A stretch of 64,000 nucleotides of DNA from Sorghum bicolor (GCF_000003195.3 NC_012878.2:20746641-20810640), one strand, 5' to 3'; counted from the stretch's first letter, positions 34,499 to 46,492 are shown. Numbers and translations are program-made. Notes: generated by a model from the letters alone, not told the origin.

Positions 34499-35189
34499 TG
34501 TTGACACCATTTTTGGGCACGTGTCCAGGATGGCAGGACAGGGTGGCAGTACGATGCGGGTTGCTGGTAAGGATGGTTGCCGATGAGGGAAAGGTTGAAT
34601 GTGACTAAGTCCTCAGACAGTAATATGGTGCCGATGACCAAGTAAAAGGGTCTGCCGATGACTATGGCAAGGGGATTGCCGATGACGCGAAGGAGGAGTC
34701 CGGAAGCTGCCAGTTGTCATGTGGAGGAATTTCGGTTTGTCACGAAGGATGGTTTTATTATTTCCTTATGTTATTCGTATCGTTTTGTATACGGGTTCCG
34801 TGTAATTTGGAATTCGAATTCTAATCGTGTCTGGTCGTAGCTCTTTGAGCAGGGTATAAATATAAGCCCTAAGACCTTGTAATCGGGATATCTATCAATC
34901 AATCAAACACACGTTTTTTACTCACATTCCAGCATTTACTTTTCGACGACTTCGTCATACGTTTTCTTTTTGTTACGAGTTCTTAGGAATTCGTCGACTC
35001 AAGCTCGGCGTATCCTCAAGTTCCACATGAGTACCTCTTAGCCGTGACATCCGGGCGTATCGCTGTTGTCAGGACTAAAGTATTCGAGTTATCACCTTTG
35101 CCGATAGTAAGGTCAAATCGGCTGGCACGCCTTAACGTTTGGATCGGGTATTAGCCCTTTGTGTTTGCAGACTAGTTTTTGCATCAACA
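34499..35189 (+). repeat. 3' LTR of element C (691 bp)
   Basis: Near-identical to 17215-17905. It is followed by the GCTAG duplication (35190-35194), after which B's pol resumes. Confidence 0.96.
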
Positions 35190-38147
35190 GCTAGCATCTC
35201 CTGTGCTACGCACGTGGTCCCTTTACCACAGATTCCAGTAGTCTGTGAGTTCCCTGATGTGTTTCCCAAGGAGTTACCAGGACTTCCCCCAGATAGGGAG
35301 GTAGAGTTTGCAATCGAGTTGATACCAGGTACAGCACCAATATCTAGAAGGCCATACCGGATGCCACCAAACGAACTCGCAGAGCTGAAGAAGCAACTGA
35401 ATGAGTTACTAGAAAAAGGGTTCATCCGGCCAAGCTCGTCGGAATGGGGTTGTCCAGCGTTGTTTGTGAAAAAGAAGGATCAGTCGTTGCGCATGTGCGT
35501 GGACTATCGTCCACTCAATGCAGTGACAATCAAAAATAAGTATCCCTTGCCAAGGATTGATATCCTGTTTGATCAGTTATCCAAGGCAAGAGTGTTTTCT
35601 AAGATAGATTTGAGATCTGGGTATCACCAAATCAAGATTCGTCCGCAAGATATCCCGAAGACTGCTTTTTCCACCAGGTATGGGTTGTACGAGTATCTTG
35701 TCATGTCCTTTGGGTTGACAAATGCTCCTGCATACTTTATGTATCTGATGAATTCAGTCTTTATGCCGGAATTGGATAAGTTTGTTGTAGTGTTTATCGA
35801 TGATATCCTGGTGTATTCAGAAAATGAGCAAGATCACGCCGAGCATCTGAGAATCGTGCTGACACGGTTACGAGAGCATCAGCTATATGCCAAGTTCAGC
35901 AAGTGTGAGTTCTGGTTAAAGAAAGTTCCTTTCCTAGGGCACATTCTGTCTGAAGAAGGAATTGCTGTGGATCCATCAAAAGTGCAGGAAGTCATGGACT
36001 GGAAGGCACCAACTTCGGTCTCGGAAGTTAGAAGTTTTCTTGGTCTGGCCGGGTATTATCGTCGTTTTATACCTGACTTCTCCAAGATTGCTAAGCCAAT
36101 GACAAGTTTGCTACAAAAGGACCATAAGTTTGTCTGGACGGAAGGGTGTGAGTTAGCCTTCCGCACCTTGCGAAAGTTGCTAACCACTGCTCCCGTTCTG
36201 GCACAACCTAATATAGAGAAGCCTTTTGATGTGTTTTGTGACGCATCGAAGAGTGGCCTGGGGTGTGTGTTGATGCAAGATGGCAAGGTGATAGCTTATG
36301 CTTCCCGACAGTTGAGAAAGCATGAAGTCAACTATCCAACGCACGACCTTGAGTTAGCAGCAGTGGTACATGCTTTGAAGATCTGGAGACATTATCTGCT
36401 AGGAAATAAGTGTCACATTTACACCGATCACAAGAGTTTGAAGTACATCTTCACTCAGTCCGAGCTGAATATGAGGCAACGACGGTGGTTAGAGCTAATC
36501 AAGGATTATGATTTGGAAGTTCACTATCATCCAGGCAAAGCTAATGTGGTCGCAGATGCCTTGAGTCGCAAACCGCACTATCAAATGGTTCAACCGTTGT
36601 TTGAAGATGGGTTCAATCTTATGCATCCTGAGGTCTTATGTCATATACAACTCAGTTGTTCACTCGAGAGTCAAGTCATTGAAGGTCAGAAAACAGACAA
36701 GGGTATTTTCCACATCAAAGAGAAGATCAAAGATGACCCAAAGACTCAGTTTCGGGTTGATGAGAAGGGGGTACTGTGGTTTCAACAGCGGTTAGTGGTC
36801 CCGAAAGATCGGGAGTTGAAGAATCGCATCATGGATGAAGCCCATCTCTCTAAGCTTTCTATTCATCCTGGCAGCAGCAAAATGTATCAAGATCTAAGGC
36901 CCCACTTTTGGTGGACCAAGATGAAGAAAGAAATAGCCGCTTATGTGGCCCGTTGTGACACGTGTTGCAGAGTTAAGGCCATCCATATGAAACCTGCAGG
37001 TCTGTTACAACCGTTATCAGTTCCGGAGTGGAAATGGGAAGAGGTCAGTATGGACTTTATCACCAGCTTACCGACAACCAGGAAGGGGAATGACTCGATT
37101 TGGGTAATCATAGATCGATTAACCAAGTCGGCTCATTTCATTCCAGTCAAGAACACATACAGACCTCCCGAGTATGCTGATATATATATGGCTGAGATCG
37201 TCAAGTTGCATGGTATCCCCAAAACCATCATATCGGATAGAGGACCGCAGTTCACTGCTCACTTCTGGGAGCGCATGCATAAGAGTTTGGGGACCAGTTT
37301 GATAAGAAGCACGGCGTATCATCCCCAGACTTCAGGCCAAACAGAGAGGCTAAACCAAGTGTTAGAAGATATGCTGAGGGCCTGTGTGCTATCGTCCAAG
37401 GGATCGTGGGAATCATGGTTACCTTTGGCTGAGTTCTCATACAATAATAGTTATCAAGAGAGCATCAAGATGGCCCCGTTCGAAGCTTTGTATGGGCGGA
37501 GATGTCGAACTCCGTTAAACTGGGTGGAACCTGGTGAAAGGAGATACTATGGTATCGACTTTGTGAATGATGCCGAGAAAAAGGTGCAGATTATACAGCA
37601 ACATATGCAAGCAGCGCAATCACGACAGAAGAGTTATGCTGACAAGAGGAGAAGGCCACTTGAGTTCAAAGTAGGCGACTATGTGTATCTCAAGGTTACG
37701 CCAATGAAGAAAATTCAACGTTTCCGAGTTCGAAGCAAGCTTGCACCCCGATATGTGGGACCATACCCAGTGCTAGAAAGGAAAGGCCCAGTGGCCTACA
37801 AGATTCAGTTACCTGAAGAGATGAGCTCGATCTTCCCGGTCTTCCATGTGTCTCAACTGCGGAAATGTCTGAAAGTACCGGAGCAACGAATTGAACCTCG
37901 AGGAATCAAGATAAAAGCAGACTTAGAGTACAAAGAGCAGCCAGTGGGGATTGTGGATACCAAGGAGCGAGTAACCCGAAACAGAGTTGTTCGAACATAC
38001 AAAGTGGTGTGGAGTCATCATGACGATAGGGATGCCACTTGGGAAACAGAGGATTACTTAAAAACAATTTATCCAAAATTTCATAAGAAATGGTTAGTAA
38101 CCCCAAAATCTCGGGACGAGATTTCCCTAAGGGGGGAAGGGCTGTAA
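35190..38147 (+). CDS. pol: Element B pol: RT, RNase H, integrase, chromodomain-like end
   Basis: Open without a stop from the duplication to 38147, in frame with gag at 17210. The RT starts with the pre-[16 protein letters not shown]; motifs are [12 protein letters not shown] near 35490, DLRSGYHQI near 35610 and catalytic FIDDILVYS near 35795. RNase H has [14 protein letters not shown] near 36235 and YTDHKSL near 36425. Integrase has an H-H-C-C region (HPGSSKMY to CDTCCRV, 36860-36975), a core with [16 protein letters not shown] and TSGQTERLN, and a GPY-type segment ([16 protein letters not shown]). The last about 70 residues ([18 protein letters not shown]) resemble the chromodomain of Tekay chromoviruses, thought to steer integration to H3K9-methylated chromatin. 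The stop overlaps the polypurine tract and LTR start. Confidence 0.92.
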   Translation, partial: ASISCATHVVPLPQIPVVCEFPDVFPKELPGLPPDREVEFAIELIPGTAPISRRPYRMPPNELAELKKQLNELLEKGFIRPSSSEWGCPALFVKKKDQSLRMCVDYRPLNAVTIKNKYPLPRIDILFDQLSKARVFSKIDLRSGYHQIKIRPQDIPKTAFSTRYGLYEYLVMSFGLTNAPAYFMYLMNSVFMPELDKFVVVFIDDILVYSENEQDHAEHLRIVLTRLREHQLYAKFSKCEFWLKKVPFLGHILSEEGIAVDPSKVQEVMDWKAPTSVSEVRSFLGLAGYYRRFIPDFSKIAKPMTSLLQKDHKFVWTEGCELAFRTLRKLLTTAPVLAQPNIEKPFDVFCDASKSGLGCVLMQDGKVIAYASRQLRKHEVNYPTHDLELAAVVHALKIWRHYLLGNKCHIYTDHKSLKYIFTQSELNMRQRRWLELIKDYDLEVHYHPGKANVVADALSRKPHYQMVQPLFEDGFNLMHPEVLCHIQLSCSLESQVIEGQKTDKGIFHIKEKIKDDPKTQFRVDEKGVLWFQQRLVVPKDRELKNRIMDEAHLSKLSIHPGSSKMYQDLRPHFWWTKMKKEIAAYVARCDTCCRVKAIHMKPAGLLQPLSVPEWKWEEVSMDFITSLPTTRKGNDSIWVIIDRLTKSAHFIPVKNTYRPPEYADIYMAEIVKLHGIPKTIISDRGPQFTAHFWERMHKSLGTSLIRSTAYHPQTSGQTERLNQVLEDMLRACVLSSKGSWESWLPLAEFSYNNSYQESIKMAPFEALYGRRCRTPLNWVEPGERRYYGIDFVNDAEKKVQIIQQHMQAAQSRQKSYADKRRRPLEFKVGDYVYLKVTPMKKIQRFRVRSKLAPRYVGPYPVLERKGPVAYKIQLPEEMSSIFPVFHVSQLRKCLKVPEQRIEPRGIKIKADLEYKEQPVGIVDTKERVTRNRVVRTYKVVWSHHDDRDATWETEDYLKTIYPKFHKKWLVTPKSRDEISLRGEGL
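38127..38142 (+). promoter_or_regulatory. Polypurine tract of element B
   Basis: A run of purines (AAGGGGGGAAGGG) ends one or two bases before the 3' LTR; it is the expected plus-strand primer site. Confidence 0.85.
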
Positions 38148-40420
38148 CACCCTAGGTGTTAAGCATGCACTTAGCCTTGGCAAAGCAATGCATAAGCATC
38201 CTCATCAATCATAAGCATCATGAGCATGTCATTCTCTTCAAGTATGATTTTATGTGCATCATTTCATGAGTTTTAAACATGTTAAAATGTGATGCTTGCT
38301 TTAAAAATTGTGAAATAGTCAAACTAGGTTGGTTTATGTGTAAGAAGAATTAAGAACATTTTTGTGCAATTTTTGGAGCTATGGAATTTGACAAATGGAA
38401 TTTATACAAAAATATCCAAAAAGAATTTATTTAAAACCTAGAACTGAGTTTTAACTTGTAATTCAAATTCTGTTTGGAATTTGGTCTTGCTTGTTAAGGC
38501 AAAGCTGTAGAGTTTTTGTTTTGGAACAACTTTGTTTTTGGGAGCAAGAGGTGAAAATGATTTTAAATTGGTCCAAATGAATTTAGAAAGAATTTGAGAA
38601 AAGAATTTCAAAAAAAAAGAGAAAGGGGGCAGGCGCTGCTGGGCCGACCCGCCTCCCTTCTGGCCCAGCTGGGCAGCGCGGCCCGCTCCCCCTCCTCTCT
38701 CTTCCGCGCGCGCGGCGCCCGCCTTGCTCCACCCGGCGCCGGCCACGTGGCGGCCGTACGCCGGCGTTGGGCGCGCCGCGGCCGGCCTCCAACCCCCCCT
38801 GGTCGGGACGCCGGCGCAGGCTCCCAGGCCACTCCCTCCATTCTGTCTCCCCCGCGCCCTCCTTCTCCTTCCTCCTCCGCTCGCACCGCGCAGCAGCAGC
38901 CGCTCCTCCGCGCGCCATTGCCGGAGAGAGCTCCGCCGCTCGTCGCCGGCCACACCAGAGCCTCAAGCTCGACGCCGAGAGCACCAGGGCACTCGCCGTC
39001 GCTAGGGTAAGCTCGTGCGAACGTTCTACCGAGGTGAGAGTCCGTCGAGCACCGTGAATCGCTCGCCGGAGTCACCCCGAGCTCGCCGGAGTACTCCGCC
39101 GCGACGGATCTAGCGTTTCCCTGCCTCTTTTCGCTCGTTCTCTGTTGCGCTAGGTCGGTAGGAAGGTGAGGAAGTTCGGAGAGGCGTTTGCGCACGCTCT
39201 ACCGCGCCGGAGCAGCCTGGCCACGGCGAGCAGCGCCGCCGTGCCACCATGCATGCTCGCCGGAGGTGTTCCGGCCGTCCTCTGGTCGATCCAAGGGTAC
39301 CGCTAGGTGCGTCTTGCTGCGGGGAGCACGTTGGTGCTCACCCCATGGCCGGAGACCTCACCGCCGGCGAGATCCGCTCGTCGGAGGTGAGCTCCCTCTC
39401 GGTCTCGCTGACTGGTGGGGTCGGGGACCCACTGTCAGTCACAGGGGTACCCCGGTGGGTGTAGATCTGGGTGTGCGTAGCATTTTTCGTCGGTTTTCTT
39501 GAAAAAGTGTTTTCCATAAATTGATTTAAAGTTTGTAAAATCTATATCTTGAGTTCTACAGCTCCAAATTGAATGAAATAAATTTGGGTGTGCTCTATAT
39601 TTCCAGATCTACAGTTTGATGTAATTGCATGTCATGTTGGAGTAACTTTTCTGTGTGAATATATTTTATCCATGATTTTGTTAAACTTGGAAAATGCATA
39701 GTAAATAAAATATGGCTCAGAAAAATGTGAAACTTGATTTGTTGGCTTTGCATGTGTGTTTGCTCACTGGGAAAAAGTGGGTACATATTATTTGGTGTAT
39801 AAATAAATTTATGGTAATTTAAATGCTTGCATGGCAGTGATTTATGATTTTTAATAATTAATTGGGTCATGCAATAAATCTGGAAAATTTTGTGGGTGTT
39901 TCTTATGATATTATGCAAATTGTAAAAATATGAAATCTGTTGTTTAACACTTGTATCCCAGTAGAGTGATTTTACTTGCCTTATTAATTAATCTTGTAAT
40001 TTTTTTTGTGGCTCAAAATAAGTATCCAAAAATCATGAATAATTTACAGTAGACTTTATGCTTAGCTGGTAGTCTCCTGTAATTTTTGTGGAATTTATTG
40101 ATGAACAGAATTGCATTTGATTTTTAATGAGCTTAGAAATGAATAAAGAAAACTATGAAGGGTGTATATATATAGGTTGAATGGAATAAGTTGGGTTTGG
40201 TGTATCTTTGAAGCATCATCGGGGTTGTTGGTTGCATTTGAAAAATATCTGTAGAAGAGAATGCAACAGATGCTTAATTTAGTTATTGTTCCCGGATGAT
40301 GTTGACTACCTTGTAATAAGCATGACCAAGTGCATCACCTATGCATCATAACATGACTCCTTTGACACTCTCTCTTACAAGCATCCACTCGGGCATCTCA
40401 CACTCCACTCATGAGCATAT

Positions 40421-40645
40421 ATGCATCATACAGGCTCGCAGGAGAACGAAGTGGGACCCGAGGAACCCGAGGAGATACAGGAGCAGGAACCTCCGGAAGC
40501 ACAGGAACCCGGAGAGGAATTGCAAGAGTGTCCGGATCACCGACCCAGCACGTTTGAGAAAGGCAAGCCCCGGAGCATTCTAAGTCTCCCTATTCTCGCT
40601 AACTTATATAAAGTGCTATACTTGTTCTACTATAGTGCATATTAA
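40421..40645 (+). CDS. Small acidic ORF, copy in B's 3' LTR
   Basis: Same ORF as at 11842-12066, fully open. It lies in a repeat, so it is not independent evidence for function. Confidence 0.3.
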   Translation: MHHTGSQENEVGPEEPEEIQEQEPPEAQEPGEELQECPDHRPSTFEKGKPRSILSLPILANLYKVLYLFYYSAY

Positions 40646-41996
40646 GTGATAGGAGTTGCCTGATACCGTTGCTGCATGAGTACTCCTTGTTATTCCTACT
40701 CATTCAACTACCTTGTCCTATGTAGATAGGCACGGAGTCTATGCTTAGCTTGCTTAGTTCGGTAGAAGTCGGGTGATTCCCTGTCACCTGCGAGACATAG
40801 GTGGATACCTGCTTGTTTAAGCATTGGTTGCTCGGGGAAAAGCATAACCAAGTGTGGAATGAATTTGGAGACCGGGCAGGGTCTTATGGTGGGTTGACCA
40901 TGGTGCCCCTGTCTGTGTCGATTAAGGACCGATCGTTGACGGCCCTCTTGTCATGTTGAACGCATGCCCCACACTTAGCTGGAAGGATAAGTCATTCCGA
41001 CCGCGAAGCCTGAACACTATCCGGGCCGGGAATCGAGCCGCCATGCGCTGTATTGGTGGTGGTTGAGGAGAACGACGAGGGCGCGGCGCGCAACCTTGGT
41101 ATTCCTTGGATACCTCGGTCGCCGGAACGGTCCTCGGGTACTGGCGGTGCCTGCCGAACCCGCGAATTGGTCCTGGATAGTGTAATACGGTGATCTGTAG
41201 CTCACTTGATCAGTGAGTGTGGTTTGTGTGGGGAATACCTCGCCAGCTGGTTAGAAATCGATTCGAATCGCCATCGCTCCTGGATAGTGAGCACTTGACA
41301 TGAGCTTCGTCCTCGTAGTAAGGACTATGGAACACTCGGGTTATAATGATGAATGGTTTAAGAAATGCTATGATGAGGTACTATCATAGTCTCATACTTG
41401 CTTGTAATAGCGCAGGAGCAAACCTAGATAATAGGTAATGATACTTTCAACTTGAGCAGATTAAAAGAAGAAAAGATTTATGTAGGTTAGGGTAATAAAA
41501 CCTTGCGGTCTTTGCAAAATGGTTGTCAGCTACCCCACTAAATTGCCTTCATGATCCTTGATGAGTCTTTATTTTAAGTTTATGGCGGGTAAGTCTAGTT
41601 GAGTACCTTCTCGTACTCAGGGTTCTATTCCCATGTTGTTTTGCAGATGGTCACATGTACTATGGTTATTGCATCCTCTGTCTGTACCCAGCTATGGGTG
41701 ATGACTAGACCAAGGGCGATGGTCACTCTGTCTCTTCCTTTGCTTTTGTGGGAATGACCAAACTATGGCACGGTATCAGACTTATCGTGTGTGTTGTAAT
41801 TTCGAACTATGAAGCTTCCGCTACTTGAAGAACTTGGTTTGTAATAACTTAAGTACTCCGATGTGTTTCATGAATGTTGAAATCTGAATGTACTTATGGA
41901 TGGCGGCCGCTAAACTTATTACGATCTTGGCTGTATGCGATGTGTGGTTTGAAATCCTTCGAGATTTCACGGACTACCGGGACTATATGGGCTTAA

Positions 41997-42001
41997 GCGT
42001 G
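41997..42001. repeat. Target-site duplication GCGTG, left copy (element E)
   Basis: GCGTG is followed directly by E's LTR and recurs at 51773-51777 after E. The undisturbed B LTR has a single GCGTG at the same place (near 13418), which confirms the insertion. Confidence 0.95.
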
Positions 42002-43592
42002 TGTTGGCACTTCTTAACGCAACCACCGGATATCGGTGATGGCGCCAGAAATGCCTGGTGTGGTAACTCTATTAACTATTGGATAATTCCGCAAGCGCAC
42101 AGAAGGTACCGCTGTAGCACTTCACCCGGGAGTATTCCAAGGTATCGTAATTTATATTTTCCCAAGGGAAAGCAATAGCTAGAAATGCTTGTAAGAAAAG
42201 AGATCCTATCTCAACTTAGTTACAACTAGTGCAGAGAGGTGGTAACGAAAGGTGAAGGAAGGGATGATGATGATCCAGAGATAATCAAAAAGGATAACTA
42301 CAAGATAACTAGAGTAGAGTAGCTAGGTGGGAGGACAACGAGTGAGTACAGGTTCCTAGGATATCTAATTTTACTCTCGTGAACTAATCTTAATCAAATA
42401 GCAGAGACACACTAGATTGATACCTTACTAATGGCTGCTAGGGATAGCCGAGCTGGTAAGACGCTTAAAAGGTTTTTTCACCTAACCCCTTACCGAAAGC
42501 GACTATTGGGCTTATGGACGCCTTATCTTTTAAGAACTAGCTCGTACGTGAGGAGAACCTAATGCCGCCCACGATCTGTCACCTACTAGGGAGTGCGCCC
42601 CTACTTTCCGTCCGAGCCAGCGACACCCAAAGGAAAGACCTAGCCTAAGCACCGCGCTTACGCTAACTCTCACTACTCTAGCTGCGATCAAACAACTATA
42701 GCACCTTGCTAAAGGCGATGGGAAACAGCCACGAGCTTGTTACAGGATCACAATCTAATATGTAACTACTAAAGGACAAGATAGAACACTACAATACTAT
42801 TGCAAGAATAATATTGCACAAAGTAATACTTAGAAAAGTAGGAAGAGATTATATAAAGAAAACAAGTCTTACAGGAGAAAAGATACAAGAGCTATAAAAG
42901 ACTCTCCAGAAGACGACTCCGGAGACCCCGAGCTTCGCTCGACTCAACTCTAACTCCCACACTAGACTACTACTACTACTACTCACTTGCATCTAGCTTG
43001 GATACTTGAACCTTGAATTCATCATGCCTTGGAAGGGTGAAATCAGCCTCTATTTATAGGGAGAGGTGGAGTAGGGGCTACTCCACCGCCACGTCATCGA
43101 TCCGTGTGATCATGCCTCTCCACCCTTGGATCAAACCGACTTCACAACCGCCATTTGATCAACGGCAGGGGCAAACCAACACGTGAGACATGTGGGGAAG
43201 GTCGGTGGGAGGCCACCGACCCTGAAACCGCCTTACATGTGGGGTCGGGCGACCCCACTCCTGACCACCTGGGCCCACCAGCAGTGTCCACAATGGTCCC
43301 TTATGTCGGTGGAGTAGGTGGCACACCTGGGTCCCACCAAAGAGGGGTCGGGCGACCCCCTCCCTGTGGGCCCAGGGTGTCACCTGTTGTCCCCTCGATC
43401 TCCTCTTGATGATTCTGATGTTGGCTTTGTCAAATAATGTCTTGAATTTGTTGTTCCTGCATAAACAAGCTAAGAGTACAAGTGGAACTAGTTATGGATA
43501 AAATATGTTCATGTCATGTCATTTCCCCTTGCAACCGAGGCATGTTGACGGTGTTTTGTATGTGGATTTCTATGGTATATCCACCGTCAACA
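42002..43592 (-). repeat. 3' LTR of element E (1591 bp)
   Basis: Plus-strand ends TGTTGGCAC...CCGTCAACA. TATA box CTATAAATA on the minus strand at 43059-43051. It holds two copies of GGGGTCGGGCGACCCC (43241 and 43344) and a terminal hairpin (43544-43592). Confidence 0.96.
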
Positions 43593-44973
43593 AGATCCCC
43601 CAAGCTTAACCTTTGCTCGTCCCGAGCAAACAATCAAACTTAGCCTCGGTGGATCAGGTATTGTTACTATGTTCATATTTCAAGAGTACCATGTGTACAA
43701 CAAAGTTCTTCTCTTTGCATGAAAAATTTAGCTATGTAAACTTACCCATATTACCTTAGTCACTTATGGGGCTTATGGCTTTTCCTTTGTCTTAGGTGGT
43801 TGAAAGACAGAACAGTTTGACTTGAGCACTAACTTTCTCATTCTTAGCAAGTTTCATATCAGAGGTTTTGTGATATTTTCAAAAGAAAACTTAAATGTTC
43901 CTCATATGGTTCTCTCATGTCACTCAAATGGTGTATAATTCCTCACCAAGGCATATGATAGAGTTGCCTTCTCTATTTCATCCTATTTCTAAAAGGCTTA
44001 TGTGGAGCTTAAGGTAGGGATGAAAGGAGATAGCATACTTACTTTGCATGTGTTGCGAAATCAAAGCTCGGATCCTTGAAGAGAAGTGTCATACTCCCAG
44101 ATCAAGATGTGCAAGTGTGATATATGGTGGACTAGGTTGCTCCTTTATTTGCTACACTCTCTCTACTTGTATATTGAGACATGGCTAGCATTTTCTTTTT
44201 CTTCGAGCTTTATGTGCTCAAATTTTTTTTTTATTTTTTTTTTGTGGACTTGCACATGTCCATCTTTTTATTTCATTTTGCCTAGGCTTTTGATGTCTCA
44301 TTTACCAAATAATGCTTAGAGAGAGATATTCTAACATTTAGAGTATGGAGCAACCTATTTAGTGGATGTGAAATACATGTGGTTGCGTACTTCCAGTGTA
44401 GAAGCAGCATATATATATGTGGTGTGTACGTGATCTTGATCTTAGGAGCATGAAAAGTCTCTTAACAGGGGTCAACAAGACTTGACGACACTCAACACAA
44501 AGCAAATAGCTTATGTGGAAAGGTTGCAATCATGTAAAGTAGATATAGCTGTGGTAGGAATTCATCACCATTGAGGAACAATTAAGGGTTTGATCATTTT
44601 AAGAATAAATTTCTGATAATCATGCATGCTTAGAATAATATTATAGCAGCTCTTGTCTCACTATCTCATGTCCCACAACAACTTAGACTTAGTTCTAGCA
44701 CTTGCAACCCACAAAGTTTTCAGGTTCATGGCAGTTTAAGTGAGCTAAGTGATCCATACTTGGAGAAATACTAAGTTGTATACTAGGTACTAGAGAAACA
44801 TTAACAAGCAACTAGTCATCATTTCCATGAGGGATATAGACATACATGAAGCATATATGCTAAAGGGAAATGCTAATTTTTTTTTAGAGCAAGAATGATA
44901 AAATGCATGGAAATAAATAGGATAGAATACTTACCTTGGTGGGGGAGAGGATCTCCCCCAAGCTTGTCCTTCC
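43593..44973 (-). other. 3' untranslated region of element E
   Basis: About 1.4 kb with no supportable ORF. It holds the polypurine tract next to the LTR (minus AAGCTTGGGGGATCT), a long T/A homopolymer near 44222-44243 and AT-rich sequence. Confidence 0.5.
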
Positions 44974-45441
44974 TCACTGGGGTGGATACGATGGATATGG
45001 TGGATATGGTGGAGGATATTGCTGTGGAGGATATTGTGCAGGAGGAGGTGGATATGCATGTGGTGGTTGAGGAATGTATGGTGGTACGGGCAGGTGATAT
45101 GATGTGTAGGCTTGGCACCAGTTTCTATTGCTGCTCTCCTCAAAATTTTGGATTTGCTGTTGGGTTTCCACAGTGGCAGTGTGAATGGCTTCATGGTTAG
45201 TACGCAATGTAGCCATACCTGATCTGAGTAGCTCCATGTCATGACGGTGACTGCGGTTTCCAATCTCCTGCGAAGAAGAAAGAGACAACCGGGCACTACG
45301 TCTCCTCCCCGTCCCGGAGGTGTGCATGGCATTGGAAGTGCCCTCATTATCTGAATCATCTTGCTGTTCAGCTCGTGACTGTCCACGTGTGAATGGCCCT
45401 GCAAAACTTCTACGTCCTCCAACTCCAGGAACATTAGGCAT
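44974..45441 (-). CDS. Downstream Pro/Tyr-rich ORF of element E, 155 codons
   Basis: ATG at 45441 overlaps the end of the ORF-1-like gene (TAA at 45436-45434) by eight bases in another frame. The N-terminal half is Ser/Arg/Gly-rich (GRRSFAGPFTRGQSR, TGRRRSARLSL), followed by a short helical part and a C-terminal run of Pro/Tyr/Gln (AQYPPQQYPPPYPPYP). Either this is a separate overlapping gene, or it is the C-terminal part of ORF-1 put out of frame by an indel. I favour the second, because ORF-1 otherwise lacks a tail. Confidence 0.5.
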   Translation of the reverse strand: MPNVPGVGGRRSFAGPFTRGQSRAEQQDDSDNEGTSNAMHTSGTGRRRSARLSLSSSQEIGNRSHRHDMELLRSGMATLRTNHEAIHTATVETQQQIQNFEESSNRNWCQAYTSYHLPVPPYIPQPPHAYPPPPAQYPPQQYPPPYPPYPSYPPQ

Positions 45442-46492
45442 TAACGGGTGGCCCCCCGTATAATTTTAACTCTGGTTGTGGCAAAATGAGTCTTGCATTT
45501 GATTTACGCAATATAAATTCAATTGTGTCATTGGGGCCACGCGTAATTACTTTTGCTTGAATGAAATGATATTTTCCTAACATAGTTCTAGGAGTGGGTA
45601 TGTACTGGATGGTGTCATCAAGGATCAAAATGTAATCACACAATTTTGTAATTATAGAGGTGAACTCAATTGGGTCATTCTTCCATGCTATAGTGATCCA
45701 ATGATGTACCATGGCTTTTACCGGTGCAATACGAATTCTATTCACCATGGCATATAGAATTCTATTATCAATTTCCCGCACAATCCGAATGTCATCTCTA
45801 GGGAATAGAGTGATGCCTATCCATTTGTGCATGAACCGTAGTGTGGGATGGCAAATATGGCTAGTACGTGGGTAAGTCTTTCCAATTAGATTCTCCCCAG
45901 TTATTTCATGCCAAAATTCTTGTCTATTAAAACCCCTTGTGGCAACTTCTACGTTGGTTTTAAAATTCATAAAGCCTAAACATGCAGCTAGATGGTCCCA
46001 TGTGAAATCATAATCTTGGTTTCTTAGGCGAAAGTAAATGGTTGTTTCGGTTACCCTTACGGTGCTCAAAAATTCTAGAGTGAGAATCTTGCTACCTAGG
46101 TGTTCCGAAAAGTCCCAAAATTCACCCCATCCTATTGCAGCAAAGACATCAAAGAATTCCTCATACATACATGTGTCTTTGAGGAATTTAGGGTCAATTA
46201 CCTTGGTATGCTTGAATTCACGGTGGCGTAGATGGTTAAGCTTCTCCATTTCTTCTACGGTGAGCAAAAGTCCGGTCTCTATATCTTGCATCCGTAGAGG
46301 TGCTGCTTCTTCATTAAGTGGTTTTTGCTGTGGCATGGCCTCATGCTCTTGCTCCTCATGAGTCTCAGAGGGAAGTCCCTGATGAGAGGAGTACTCTTCT
46401 ACCGAACTCATGGTGCCATGGGAGTGCCTTGATGAGCTTCCGCTAAACGCTCCACGCACTTTCTTCCCTATGTTCTTGAGTGGATTCTTCAT
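45434..46492 (-). CDS. Athila ORF-1-like protein, 352 residues
   Basis: Open from ATG 46492. A basic Ser-rich N-terminus (KNIGKKVRGAFSGSSSRH) is followed by a Glu/Gln-rich linker and a globular part (FFDVFAAIGWGEFWDFSEH, FRLRNQDYDFTWDHLAACLGF, GFNRQEFWHEITGENL, MVHHWITIAWKN). This pattern is what I know from the ATHILA ORF-1 family, carried by Athila elements and of unknown function. No signal peptide or membrane span was seen, so an envelope role is not supported. It is intact in a young element and keeps its reading frame although pol is absent. Confidence 0.65.
   Translation of the reverse strand: MKNPLKNIGKKVRGAFSGSSSRHSHGTMSSVEEYSSHQGLPSETHEEQEHEAMPQQKPLNEEAAPLRMQDIETGLLLTVEEMEKLNHLRHREFKHTKVIDPKFLKDTCMYEEFFDVFAAIGWGEFWDFSEHLGSKILTLEFLSTVRVTETTIYFRLRNQDYDFTWDHLAACLGFMNFKTNVEVATRGFNRQEFWHEITGENLIGKTYPRTSHICHPTLRFMHKWIGITLFPRDDIRIVREIDNRILYAMVNRIRIAPVKAMVHHWITIAWKNDPIEFTSIITKLCDYILILDDTIQYIPTPRTMLGKYHFIQAKVITRGPNDTIEFILRKSNARLILPQPELKLYGGPPVNA

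Larger units (their letters stand above)
17215..35189 (+). mobile_element. Element C: Tat-like retrotransposon with antisense plant-mobile-domain gene
   Basis: The order is LTR 17215-17905, PBS 17913-17930, gag-protease 17952-21599, pol 21599-30458 (split by solo LTR D), antisense spliced gene 33859-30604 and LTR 34499-35189. Without D it is about 12.3 kb. The LTRs are 691 bp each and differ at two positions that I can see, so this is a very young insertion. A second RNase H and an antisense gene downstream of integrase place it in the Tat lineage. Element I at 60993 is a second member of the family. Confidence 0.92.

Noticed and set aside
9563..41996. Segmental duplication of host DNA (9563-13488 and 38143-41996)
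   Set aside because: The repeats have LTR termini, PBS, polypurine tract and a target duplication; they are the LTRs of element B.
43155..43409. 84-codon ORF in E's LTR (repeated at 51335-51589)
   Set aside because: Gly/Pro-rich frame across the palindromes, without a recognised domain; present twice only as part of the LTR.
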